Assembly (NCBI RefSeq): GCF_000372825.1
Contig: NZ_KB910516.1
Location: forward strand, 714,011 to 778,010
DNA: 64,000 nucleotides
From: Methylobacterium sp. 77
GTDB lineage: Bacteria; Pseudomonadota; Alphaproteobacteria; Rhizobiales; Beijerinckiaceae
Direction of reading: 5' to 3'
The notes beneath the pieces are model-generated. The model was not told the DNA's origin, did not search any database, and saw only the letters and a program-made list of their open reading frames with translations. Made by a program: the position numbers and the translations under genes. Positions 18,124-25,770 of this stretch are shown in pieces (positions within the stretch are counted from its first letter, which is position 1; each line of letters opens with the position of its first letter).

Positions 18124-18522
18124 ATGCGTAGCGCTCAGACGGCGATCGACAACGTGGTTCCCTTCCGGCGACCCGGCAGGCCACAGCCCCAGGCTCCCGT
18201 CGTTTCACCCTCCCTCGCCGCCCGGCGCGTCGACCAGCGTGCCCTCATGGATGCGGTCTATGCCAGCGGAACCCTGGCCGTCGCAGCCGGTGACCGTGAA
18301 ACCAAGCTGATCGCCGCCCGCCTGCAAGTCTACGGCTTTCTCACCGTCGAGGAACTGGGTGACGCAGGCACCTTGCGGCGCCTGCGCCCCTCCGAAGCCA
18401 TACGCGCCCAGGCCGATCGCCCCTGGCGCCTGTCGAAAGCCGCCTACGGCTCGGGCCTGTCCGTGACGATCCCGGTCGCCGACGATTTCCTCTTCGACTC
18501 TTCCCCTGGGATCTCCGCCTGA
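18124..18522 (+). CDS. Hypothetical protein, 132 residues
   Basis: I do not recognise a family. The frame has GC-rich third positions like its neighbours. It begins MRSAQTAIDNVVPFRRPG, a basic-proline N-terminus, and continues with an alpha-helical stretch (DQRALMDAVYASGTLAVAAGDRETKLIAARLQ) including VYGFLTVEELGDAGTL. No signal peptide or membrane segment. It lies directly upstream of the tRNA gene and in the same direction. The length and composition suggest a small soluble protein. Confidence 0.6.
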   Translation: MRSAQTAIDNVVPFRRPGRPQPQAPVVSPSLAARRVDQRALMDAVYASGTLAVAAGDRETKLIAARLQVYGFLTVEELGDAGTLRRLRPSEAIRAQADRPWRLSKAAYGSGLSVTIPVADDFLFDSSPGISA

Positions 18523-18634
18523 TTTTGGCTCACGCAGACGGTGACGACGCCCGCCGGACACCGTAAAGGTGAGTCCATGACCGCAATCGCGGCATCGTCG
18601 GATATCGACACACCACCGACGCGAGTGCACTTCA

Positions 18635-18710
18635 GGGCCTGTAGCTCAATGGTTAGAGCCGACCGCTCATAACGGTCTGGTTGCAGGTTCGAGTCCTGCC
18701 GGGCCCACCA
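18635..18710 (+). tRNA. tRNA with CAU anticodon, probably tRNA-Ile2 (lysidine type)
   Basis: A 76-nt cloverleaf including an encoded CCA. Acceptor stem GGGCCTG pairs with CGGGCCC, D arm GCTC/GAGC with an 8-nt loop, anticodon stem GACCG/CGGTC around CTCATAA, T arm GCAGG-TTCGAGT-CCTGC, discriminator A. Not an initiator (no GGG run in the anticodon stem). The short D-loop and the GGGCC start resemble E. coli ileX more than elongator tRNA-Met, so tRNA-Ile2 is favoured; elongator Met is the alternative. Confidence 0.93.
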
Positions 18711-19128
18711 CTCACTCTCCGCGAACGACGTGAATTCGCGTTTCGCGGGAGATGATAGCCATCTCAAGGACTTAGCGAAAAGCTGCTGTTCGGCGGCCCC
18801 ATCTCCGGGGCGATGTTGCTGCCCTGATTCCAGGCGAATTTCGCCGGTTTCTCGCCTGCCGCAGGTGCAGCTTCCGCAACATTTCGGCTCGCCGTGCTGG
18901 AGACCAGTTCGTAGGCCAGCGGAGCCTAGGTTCGCTGGCGGCCGTGCACTGGCGTGTGAGCCAATCCCATCACTTCGGACTGGACTTGCGCTGCGAACGG
19001 AGCGGAACTGTCGGTGTTCGCAAGGCCACCGACGCGGTGCGCACTCGACCCCTGCCGATCCCTCGCGATCCGCGGGGTTGCGCTAGTGGCAGCACACCCG
19101 CTGCCCAACCATCGCACGGGCCACCTTC
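18711..19128. other. Region between the tRNA and the recombinase module
   Basis: About 420 bp with no supportable gene. It lies where the end of an element integrated next to the tRNA could be expected. I did not find a second copy of the tRNA 3' end in the window. Confidence 0.4.
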
Positions 19129-19617
19129 ATGATCGACGAAACGCACCATGCGCTGCTGAAGGCAGCCGCCGAATCGCACGACCAACTGATCACCCGTCCA
19201 GCCGGGCTGAACGCCCGAGCCGCCAAAGCGCTGCTTGCCAAGCTCCGCAAGACCGCGCTGGCGGTCGAGGTCGTCGTCACCGAGGACGAGCCACACTGGC
19301 ACAGCGATGAGCGCGGTCCGATCGGACTGCGCCTCGCGCCAACCGGTCGGGAAAGCCTCGGCCTCGACGCCGGACCGGACAAGGCTGGGACAAAGTCGCG
19401 ATCCGGCACGAAGCAAGCGCTGATCATCGCGATGCTGCAGCGTGACGAGGGCGCCACTGTCGCCGACCTGATGGCCGCCACCAGCTGGCTCGCCCATTCG
19501 ACGCGCGCCGCCCTGACCGGCTTGCGCAAGCGAGGGATGACCCTCACGAAGGGATGCGATGCAGAGGGTCGGACCGTCTATCGCCTGACCGACGATGCCA
19601 CGACGGAGGCCCGGTGA
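19129..19617 (+). CDS. DUF3489 domain protein
   Basis: A 162-residue protein. The C-terminal half has the DUF3489 pattern: TKQALIIAMLQRDEGATVADLMAATSW followed by a second helix and TGLRKRGMTLTKGCDAEGRTVYRLT, which looks like a winged helix-turn-helix. The N-terminal half (about residues 1-75) is a separate helical region, and a linker rich in K/S/G joins them. The stop codon overlaps the start of the DUF2924 gene (TGATG). This order before a serine recombinase is conserved in alphaproteobacteria. The winged-helix fold suggests DNA binding and control or assistance of the recombinase, which is inference. Confidence 0.85.
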   Translation: MIDETHHALLKAAAESHDQLITRPAGLNARAAKALLAKLRKTALAVEVVVTEDEPHWHSDERGPIGLRLAPTGRESLGLDAGPDKAGTKSRSGTKQALIIAMLQRDEGATVADLMAATSWLAHSTRAALTGLRKRGMTLTKGCDAEGRTVYRLTDDATTEAR

Positions 19618-20165
19618 TGGCCGCCGTGATCAGCCCCGAGCTCAAGCGTGAGATCGAGGCGCTCGCTTCCCTCGATCTGGGCGACCTGCGCATCCGCTGG
19701 CGGCAGCACCTGCGAACCGCTCCTCCCCCGCACCTGTCCCGCCCCCTGATGGTGCGGCTCCTGGCCTACCGCATCCAGGCCAAGGCGTTGGGCGACCTCG
19801 ATCGCGACAGTGCCCGACTGCTCGATCGGATCGCGAAGGAGCGCCTGCGCCGCCGCGCCGCCGCCGAGCGGGCCGCCAAGCCGAAGGCACCGCCCCTCGT
19901 CCCGCCGATCCCGACGCCTGGGCTTCGGCCCGGCACGCTGCTGGTGCGGGAGTTCGGCGGCGAGGTCCACACCGTCACCGTGGTGACCGGTGGGTTTGCC
20001 TGGGGGGAGACGACCTATGCGAGCCTGTCGGAGGTCGCCTGCGCGATCACCGGCACCCGCTGGAACGGACCCCGCTTCTTCGGCCTGCGGGACAAGGTAG
20101 CCACCAGAGCGCCAAGCGGGGCCGAAGCGGCATCGATAGTTGTGGCCGTGGGAGGGATGACGTGA
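19617..20165 (+). CDS. DUF2924 domain protein
   Basis: A 182-residue protein of the DUF2924 family. The N-terminal part LDLGDLRIRWRQHLRTAPPPHLSRPLMVRLLAYRIQ is the family hallmark. A basic, alanine-rich helix (RIAKERLRRRAAAERAAKPKA) follows, then the C-terminal fold LRPGTLLVREFGGEVHTVTVV and YASLSEVACAITGTRWNGPRFFGL. That last block resembles the small DNA-associated domain often found beside site-specific recombinases. The ATG at 19617 overlaps the upstream stop, and its own stop overlaps the recombinase start, so all three genes are translationally coupled. Confidence 0.88.
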   Translation: MAAVISPELKREIEALASLDLGDLRIRWRQHLRTAPPPHLSRPLMVRLLAYRIQAKALGDLDRDSARLLDRIAKERLRRRAAAERAAKPKAPPLVPPIPTPGLRPGTLLVREFGGEVHTVTVVTGGFAWGETTYASLSEVACAITGTRWNGPRFFGLRDKVATRAPSGAEAASIVVAVGGMT

Positions 20166-21835
20166 TGGCATCCCTCTCCAAGCCGTCGCACCTCAAAGCC
20201 CAGCTTCCGAAGATCCAGGCCCCCAAACCCCAGGCCCCCAAGATCCTGCGCTGCGCGATCTACACCCGCAAATCCACCGAGCACGGTCTCGATCAGGCCT
20301 TCACCTCCCTCGACAACCAGCGCGAGGCGGCCGAGGCCTATATCAAGAGCCAGGCGCATGAAGGCTGGCGCCTGCTGCCCGAGGCCTACGACGATGGCGG
20401 GGTCTCGGGCGGCAGCCTCGATCGTCCGGCCCTGCAGCGGCTCCTCGCCGAGGTCGAGGCGGGACGCGTCGATGTAGTGGTGGTCTACAAGGTCGACCGG
20501 CTCACCCGTGCCCTGTCGGACTTTGCCAAGCTCGTCGAACTGTTCGATGCGCACGGCGTCTCCTTCGTCTCGGTGACCCAGGCCTTCAACACCACCAACA
20601 GCATGGGCAGGCTGACGCTCAACGTCCTGCTGTCGTTCGCCCAGTTCGAGCGCGAGGTCACGGCCGAGCGCATCCGCGACAAGATCGCGGCTTCGAAGCG
20701 CAAGGGCATGCGCATGGGCGGCCCCGTGCCGTTTGGCTACCGCGTTCATGACAAGAAGCGGATGCCTTGCCCGATCGAAGCCGAGCAGGTGAGGGCGATC
20801 TTCGAGCGCTATCTCGAACTCGGCTGCCTCAACGGGCTGGCGGCCGATCTGCAGGGCCGGGGCATTCTAACCAAGCGAACCCCGCGCCGGGATGGCACGG
20901 TCCGTGGCGGCATCGCCTTCACCAAGGGGCCGCTGGCCTATCTGCTGCGCAACCGGGTCTATATCGGTGAGGTGATCCATAAGGACCGGCATTACCCCGG
21001 CGAGCACGAGGGCATCGTCCCGCGCGAGCTGTTCGATGCGGTCCAGGCGGCGCTGAGCGAGAAGGCGCAGGCGCAAGGTTCGGTCCGGGGCAACACCGGC
21101 TCTTGGCTGGCGGGGCTGCTCTACGACGACCGTGGCAACCGGATGACGCCGAGCTCGGCCAGGAAGGGCGCTCTCCACTACCGCTATTACGTCTCGCGCG
21201 CACTCGAGACGGGACAGCGCAGCGAGGCCGGCTCGGTCCCGCGGGTGTCGGCGCCCGAAATCGAGCAGGCCGTGCGAAAGGCGCTGACAGCAACCGCCTC
21301 CCCTGATCGTACGTCTGCGTCCGACGAGACGTCCCTGCTCGCCCAGGTCAGCCGCATCGTCGTTCACCCGAGCCATCTTGCGATCATCTTCGTCGAGCCG
21401 GAGGAGGCCGGACAAGACGACCGGACGGAAGGAGTAGGAGCGGTCGAGCCCTCTCACCTCCATGTACCGTGGTCATCCCGACCGAGCCGTCGTCGGCGCC
21501 AGATCATACGCGCTGAGGGAGATGAACGGTCAGCGTCGCTGCGACCGATGCGGGCCGAGACCCGGGACCGTCTCATTGACGGGATCGCCAAGGCGCGCTG
21601 CTGGCTCGACGATCTTGTCGCTGGCCGTGCGGCGGACACCCACGCGATCGCCGTAGTGGAAGGCTGCAGCGAGCGCTCGGTGCGCATGACCCTCAACCTC
21701 GCCTTCCTCGCTTCGTCCGTCATTCAGGCGGCAATCGAGGGGAGCCTGCCAGAGGGTTCCGGCATTTCCGCGCTCATGAACGCATCAATGATCTGGAGCG
21801 AACACACTGATGCCCGTAGCAGTAATGGAGCGTGA
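20165..21835 (+). CDS. Large serine recombinase (resolvase/invertase type)
   Basis: A 556-residue site-specific recombinase. An N-terminal leader with repeated QAPK units precedes the catalytic domain: CAIYTRKSTEHG with the nucleophile at about Ser37, LDNQREAAEAYI, DGGVSGGSLDRPAL, and VVYKVDRLTRALSDF with the catalytic arginines. Then comes FNTTNSMGRLTLNVLLSFAQFERE with the E helix. The recombinase domain (RKGMRMGGPVPFGYRV to NRVYIGEVIHKDRHYPGEH) follows, with a zinc-ribbon-like region lacking a full set of cysteines. The C-terminal region is long and charged. Start is ATG 20165 (or GTG 20162), overlapping the upstream stop. It is about 1.5 kb from the tRNA gene. Target site unknown. Confidence 0.93.
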   Translation: MASLSKPSHLKAQLPKIQAPKPQAPKILRCAIYTRKSTEHGLDQAFTSLDNQREAAEAYIKSQAHEGWRLLPEAYDDGGVSGGSLDRPALQRLLAEVEAGRVDVVVVYKVDRLTRALSDFAKLVELFDAHGVSFVSVTQAFNTTNSMGRLTLNVLLSFAQFEREVTAERIRDKIAASKRKGMRMGGPVPFGYRVHDKKRMPCPIEAEQVRAIFERYLELGCLNGLAADLQGRGILTKRTPRRDGTVRGGIAFTKGPLAYLLRNRVYIGEVIHKDRHYPGEHEGIVPRELFDAVQAALSEKAQAQGSVRGNTGSWLAGLLYDDRGNRMTPSSARKGALHYRYYVSRALETGQRSEAGSVPRVSAPEIEQAVRKALTATASPDRTSASDETSLLAQVSRIVVHPSHLAIIFVEPEEAGQDDRTEGVGAVEPSHLHVPWSSRPSRRRRQIIRAEGDERSASLRPMRAETRDRLIDGIAKARCWLDDLVAGRAADTHAIAVVEGCSERSVRMTLNLAFLASSVIQAAIEGSLPEGSGISALMNASMIWSEHTDARSSNGA

Positions 21836-21914
21836 AGGAGCGTTTGCATTGCTTCCCCGACTATCCATGCCGTCCTGTCAGACGGACGCTCATCGCCATG
21901 TTGCTCCGTCAGCA

Positions 21915-21972
21915 ATGCGCCAAGAGCGGAAGTTGGCCTCCGGCCCAGTAGCCGACATTTAGGTTTGGGTAT
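21915..21972. repeat. Degenerate dispersed repeat, copy 1
   Basis: ATGCGCCAA-then-GGAAGTTGGCC, followed by CGGCCCAGTAGCCGACATTTAGG. A related sequence with the same order of blocks lies at 45811-45870. Likely a relic of a mobile or REP-like sequence. Confidence 0.5.
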
Positions 21973-22066
21973 GCGACCGTCCGGTGTCGAGCCAACTCGG
22001 TCATTCCCGCCGTGTTCGATAGACGATCGACAAACGGACGTTTCCGCTCAAGACCCTTTGCAGAAG

Positions 22067-22083
22067 GTCGGAAGGTCCGCTTT
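22067..22083. repeat. 17-bp exact repeat, copy 1
   Basis: GTCGGAAGGTCCGCTTT, identical to 40560-40576. In both places the surrounding DNA is noncoding. Confidence 0.7.
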
Positions 22084-22244
22084 CGGGCGCTCGATAGAAC
22101 TGAGCCCTACGACTGGGTCGGGTGGTTTGCTGCCGGTCTGCTTTTTAGAAACAAAGTCGAGAAATCAGACGTTCGCTCGGACGGCGACGCACGTCGGCAT
22201 GGCGTGAGAAGTGGCCTTTTAGCGGCGTCAGTCGTCACGCCATC

Positions 22245-22709
22245 TCACAACAGCGCGCTGTCGGTCTGCCAGCCATACCAATTCGGCTTCTTCCAATACG
22301 GTTGGAAGAGGACGTGTAGGATCGTTACGCCTCGTATGCCGCCCGAGGGGGTACGCCACCTGATCGAATGGCCTTCGGATAAGCCCAGAACGGCGGCGCC
22401 GAGCGGCGATAGGACCGAGATGCATGTCCCGTCCCATTGCTCCTCGTCCGGGTGGATCAGCTTCAGGCGTCCGACATCGTTGGTGACATCGTCCCGATAT
22501 TCGGCGCTAGCGTGCATCGTCACGACGTTCCAGGGCAACTCGTCCGATTTGACGATTTCGGCGCGGTCCAACTCCGAGGCGAGAAAGGTAAGTGCGGCTA
22601 CCTTCGGATCGCTTTGAGGATTGCATGCCACTGCCCGACGCAGACTAAAGATATCTGTGTCCGGGATGACCAAGTGAGGTAATCTTCCGAGGGCGACATG
22701 ATCCGTCAT
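22245..22709 (-). CDS. Rnk/GreA-C-terminal-like protein (paralogue 2)
   Basis: A 154-residue protein starting at MTDHVALGRLPH. The pattern of a helical N-terminal part (ALTFLASELDRAEIVKSDEL), a beta-rich middle with VTMHASAEYRDD, and CISVLSPLGAAVLGLSEGHSIRWRTPSG is that of the GreA/GreB C-terminal domain as found in Rnk (nucleoside diphosphate kinase regulator). Rnk binds RNA polymerase but lacks the long coiled coil of GreA. It is followed by an aromatic-rich tail (FQPYWKKPNWYGW) not present in the neighbour. It is the downstream gene of a tandem pair and diverges strongly from its neighbour. Confidence 0.75.
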   Translation of the reverse strand: MTDHVALGRLPHLVIPDTDIFSLRRAVACNPQSDPKVAALTFLASELDRAEIVKSDELPWNVVTMHASAEYRDDVTNDVGRLKLIHPDEEQWDGTCISVLSPLGAAVLGLSEGHSIRWRTPSGGIRGVTILHVLFQPYWKKPNWYGWQTDSALL

Positions 22710-22800
22710 AGCGAAGCCTCCGTCCTCTACAGCAGACAATAAGCAAACATACCGAGGGAGAGGTTCGGCATCGCGAAGAAGGGACCGTCCAGGCTATTCC

Positions 22801-23205
22801 CTAGACCCTCTCGGGCACCTTCACGCCGAGGACCGTCAACTGCTTCACGGTTCCCGTTCGGGTTTGCCAGTCCATCGACTGGCCGATGCTCAATCCGATC
22901 AGGGCCGCGCCAATGGGAGTCATGACGGACACCCGTCCCTGCTCGATGTCCGCCTCGCCAGGGTAGACCAGCGTCACCGTCTGGACCTTGCCCGTCGCAT
23001 CGTCCCTGAACTCGACCGCGCACCCCATCTGCACGAGGCCGGCAACGCAGGCCTTGGGACCGACTATCCTCGCACGGTCTACCTCGTCGGCGAGGAAGGA
23101 AGCCACCTCGGGCGTGCGATCCGCGGCGAACGAGGCCAACTGCGCCAAGTGCTTATGGTCGTCCGCCGTCATCTTGATGGACGGCTTCATCATCTTCTGA
23201 GACAC
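22801..23205 (-). CDS. Rnk-like nucleoside diphosphate kinase regulator / GreA-GreB family
   Basis: A 134-residue protein. N-terminal MTADDHKHLAQLASFA, then VASFLADEVDRARIV, GCAVEFRDDATGKVQTVTLVYP, and RVSVMTPIGAALIGLSIGQSMDW, which is the GreA/GreB C-terminal signature. Rnk proteins interact with RNA polymerase and influence nucleotide pools or transcription. A basic start (MSQKMMKPSIKMT) is short, so no long coiled coil. It lies 91 bp upstream of its paralogue in the same direction, so the two may be cotranscribed. Both follow the recombinase module in opposite orientation. Confidence 0.87.
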   Translation of the reverse strand: MSQKMMKPSIKMTADDHKHLAQLASFAADRTPEVASFLADEVDRARIVGPKACVAGLVQMGCAVEFRDDATGKVQTVTLVYPGEADIEQGRVSVMTPIGAALIGLSIGQSMDWQTRTGTVKQLTVLGVKVPERV

Positions 23206-23243
23206 GGTCGATTAATCCCTGCAGCTATTTGAATCCGGAACGA

Positions 23244-23468
23244 TCAAGCGGCGCGCGGGCCCGGATCGTCGTCTTCGCTTGTGGTGGCGTCGGACCGCCC
23301 ATCCCCCGGGCTGATAGGCGGACGCGGATAATTTGTGCGCGCGAACGGAATCACCCTGCGTGCTAGCGGAAACACGTTCCGCGCAGGTACTGCGTCGCCC
23401 GCATCGCCTATGCCGTCGTGGGTTTCGGGTGCAGGACGCGCCTTTGGCTCGGACTTAGAAGTTTCCAT
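23244..23468 (-). CDS. Hypothetical small protein, 74 residues
   Basis: A small basic, proline-rich protein with the start METSKSEPKARPAPETH chosen for the GGAG ribosome binding site about ten bases upstream. It contains FPLARRVIPFARTNYPRPPISPG and ends in an acidic tail. No known family. It could belong with the two Rnk-like genes just downstream. The frame is short, so the call is tentative. Confidence 0.4.
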   Translation of the reverse strand: METSKSEPKARPAPETHDGIGDAGDAVPARNVFPLARRVIPFARTNYPRPPISPGDGRSDATTSEDDDPGPRAA

Positions 23469-24323
23469 GGCTTGAACTCCGCAATGACGCGCCATCAGCC
23501 GATCCGACGGCTGGGACGCGACGCAGGTTGGCCGACAGGCGAGCCGCATAGGCTCCTACCCGCCGATAGATACGCGATGATGTTGGTTGGTGCCGGCCGA
23601 AGCCGTCACGAAATCCCCGAGCGGCCGGCGCAGGCGTGCGCCTCTGGCTCGGGGCTACTCGCCCGCGATGAGTCTACCTGCCCGGAGCAGGCCACGATGG
23701 GGAGGCCAAGGATTGTGCATGGTTCCCCATATCTCCGGGAAGTTCTCCGGCTTGTCAATTCCGGTATCGCCGAATGCCTCAACCCTGGAAATTCCCTCGA
23801 CGGGACTTCGTTGACACCCGTACGGCTTAGCCTATGCTTGGCGTCACGATGTCGAACCTTCTACGCAGCATTCGCCTCTTGGGGCGCGCGGGCAGCCTGC
23901 AAGCAGGCTCTTAAGCCCTGGCGCCCGGCCTGCCTTTTCAGGCGTGGCCCGCACCAGGGATGAAACCTCAGAGCATTCCGTCCATTCCCGCAGGCCGTTT
24001 CCCGGCTCGGTCGGCGTAAACGCGCGGTTTCGCGTGGTCTGGCGATGAGATGCTCGAAAGGGCCTAACGCCCGCCGTCCCCGCCAACGCTGCTGCTCGGC
24101 TCCCAACCCTCTGAATGGCTGTCGATTTAGGTCTGTTGTCGCGTGTCATCGCCGAGCGCGATGCTGCGGGGGACCGGTAATCCATCCACCCTCGATCCAT
24201 GACTGACCGGTCGTGAACCGGGCACCCGATCCGATCCCGAAGCCGACCCCTCCGGCAGTCGGATGACAATGCGGTTGCGGCTAAAGCGCCGCCAAACATT
24301 CCCCACGAAAAGGAACACGACCA
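23469..24323. other. Gene-poor region upstream of homospermidine synthase
   Basis: About 850 bp without a supportable gene. Between 23894 and 23959 it carries adjoining hairpins: AGCCTGC-AA-GCAGGCT (23894-23909) and a nested pair CCCTGG/CCAGGG (23916-23921, 23954-23959) around GCCTG/CAGGC. Open frames are short and unlike known proteins; the long minus-strand frame is mostly antisense to the synthase. Confidence 0.5.
23894..23959. other. Clustered hairpins, possible structured RNA or element end
   Basis: A 7-bp perfect stem with a 2-nt loop is followed by a nested hairpin with outer CCCTGG/CCAGGG and inner GCCTG/CAGGC around a TTTT-containing loop. The two stems are six bases apart. Not followed by a T run, so not a classical terminator. 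Confidence 0.4.
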
Positions 24324-25760
24324 ATGACCGAACCCATATGGCCCGTCCATGGCCGCATCACTGGCCCCATCGTTATGATCGGCTTCGGCTCCATCGGACG
24401 CGGCGCCCTTCCGCTGATCGAGCGGCACTTCGAGTATGACAAGGCCCGCTTCACGGTCGTCGAGCCATCCGACGCGCACAAGTCCCTGGCCGACAAGCAT
24501 GGCCTGCGCTTCGAGCAGGTGGCGCTGACCAAGGAGAACTATCGCGACGTGCTGACGCCGCTGCTCACGGAAGGCGGCGGCCAGGGCTTCTGCGTGAACC
24601 TCTCGGTCGACACCTCGTCGCGGGCGATTATGGAGCTCTGCCGTGAGCTCGGCGCGTTCTACATCGACACCGTGGCCGAGCCCTGGCCCGGCTTCTATTT
24701 CGACAAGAACAGGAGCCAGGGCGACCGCACCAACTACGCTCTGCGCCAGGAGATCCTCGACGCGCGCAGCGCCAGCCCCGGCGGCACCACGGCCGTGTCG
24801 TGCTGCGGCGCCAATCCAGGCATGGTGTCGTGGTTCGTCAAGCAGGCGCTCCTCAACGTCGCCGGCGATCTCGGCCTGAAGACTCCTGAGCCGAAGGACC
24901 GCGCCGGCTGGGCCGCCCTCATGCGCGAGGTCGGCGTGAAGGGCGTGCACATCGCCGAGCGCGACACCCAGCGCGCCAAGTCGGCCAAGCCGATGGGCGT
25001 GTTCGTCAACACTTGGTCGGTGGAAGGCTTCGTCTCCGAGGGCAACCAGCCGGCCGAGCTCGGCTGGGGTACCCACGAGACCTGGATGCCGGAGAACGGC
25101 CGCGAGCAGGAGAAGGGCTCGCGCTGCGCGATCTACCTGCTCCAGCCCGGGGCCGACACCCGCGTGCGCTCCTGGACGCCCACGGTCCAGTCGCAGTTCG
25201 GCTTCCTCGTGACCCACAGCGAGGCCGTCTCGATCTCCGATTACTACACGGTGCTGGAGGGCGAGCGCGCCGCCTATCGCCCGACCTGCCACTACGCCTA
25301 TCACCCCGCCAACGACGCCGTGCTCTCGCTGCACGAGATGTTCGGCAACGGCGGCAAGGTGCAGGAGCAGCACCATATCCTCGACGAGACCGAGATCCTC
25401 GACGGCATCGACGAACTCGGCGTGCTCCTCTACGGCCACGAGAAGAACGCCTACTGGTTCGGCTCGCAGCTCTCCATCGAGGAGACCCGCCGCATCGCCC
25501 CCTACCAGAATGCCACGGGCCTGCAGGTGACCTCGGCGGTGCTCGCCGGCATGGTCTGGGCTCTGGAGAACCCGGAAGCCGGCATCGTCGAGGCCGACGA
25601 GATGGACTTCCGTCGCTGCCTTGAGGTGCAGAGCCCGTATCTCGGTCCCGTCATCGGCGTCTACACCGACTGGACGCCGCTGACCGGTCGCCCAGGCCTG
25701 TTCCCCGAGGACATCGACACCAGCGACCCCTGGCAGTTCCGCAACGTGCTCGTCCGTTAA
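24324..25760 (+). CDS. hss: Homospermidine synthase
   Basis: A 478-residue cytosolic enzyme that forms sym-homospermidine from putrescine in an NAD-dependent reaction, the main long polyamine of many alphaproteobacteria. The N-terminus has the Rossmann loop VMIGFGSIGRGALPLIERHF near residue 18. VNLSVDTSSRAIMELC, FYIDTVAEPWPGFYFD and VSCCGANPGMVSWFVKQALL are conserved in bacterial homospermidine synthases. Length is typical. The AAGGAAC-type ribosome binding site lies just upstream. hpnE follows 10 bp downstream, so the two may be cotranscribed. Confidence 0.96.
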   Translation: MTEPIWPVHGRITGPIVMIGFGSIGRGALPLIERHFEYDKARFTVVEPSDAHKSLADKHGLRFEQVALTKENYRDVLTPLLTEGGGQGFCVNLSVDTSSRAIMELCRELGAFYIDTVAEPWPGFYFDKNRSQGDRTNYALRQEILDARSASPGGTTAVSCCGANPGMVSWFVKQALLNVAGDLGLKTPEPKDRAGWAALMREVGVKGVHIAERDTQRAKSAKPMGVFVNTWSVEGFVSEGNQPAELGWGTHETWMPENGREQEKGSRCAIYLLQPGADTRVRSWTPTVQSQFGFLVTHSEAVSISDYYTVLEGERAAYRPTCHYAYHPANDAVLSLHEMFGNGGKVQEQHHILDETEILDGIDELGVLLYGHEKNAYWFGSQLSIEETRRIAPYQNATGLQVTSAVLAGMVWALENPEAGIVEADEMDFRRCLEVQSPYLGPVIGVYTDWTPLTGRPGLFPEDIDTSDPWQFRNVLVR

Positions 25761-25770
25761 GGGGTACACG

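Larger units (their letters stand above)
21836..22244. other. Gene-poor region with degenerate repeats
   Basis: No supportable gene. It carries a copy of a degenerate dispersed sequence (21915-21972, related to 45811-45870) and the exact 17-mer shared with 40560-40576 at 22067-22083. GC is slightly lower than in neighbours. It looks like decayed insertion DNA. Confidence 0.5.

Noticed and set aside
18680..18710. Search for a second copy of the tRNA 3' end as an attachment site
   Set aside because: No other copy was seen in the window, so no attR is claimed.
23844..25769. 641-codon minus-strand frame
   Set aside because: Opposite homospermidine synthase for most of its length; no recognisable domain.
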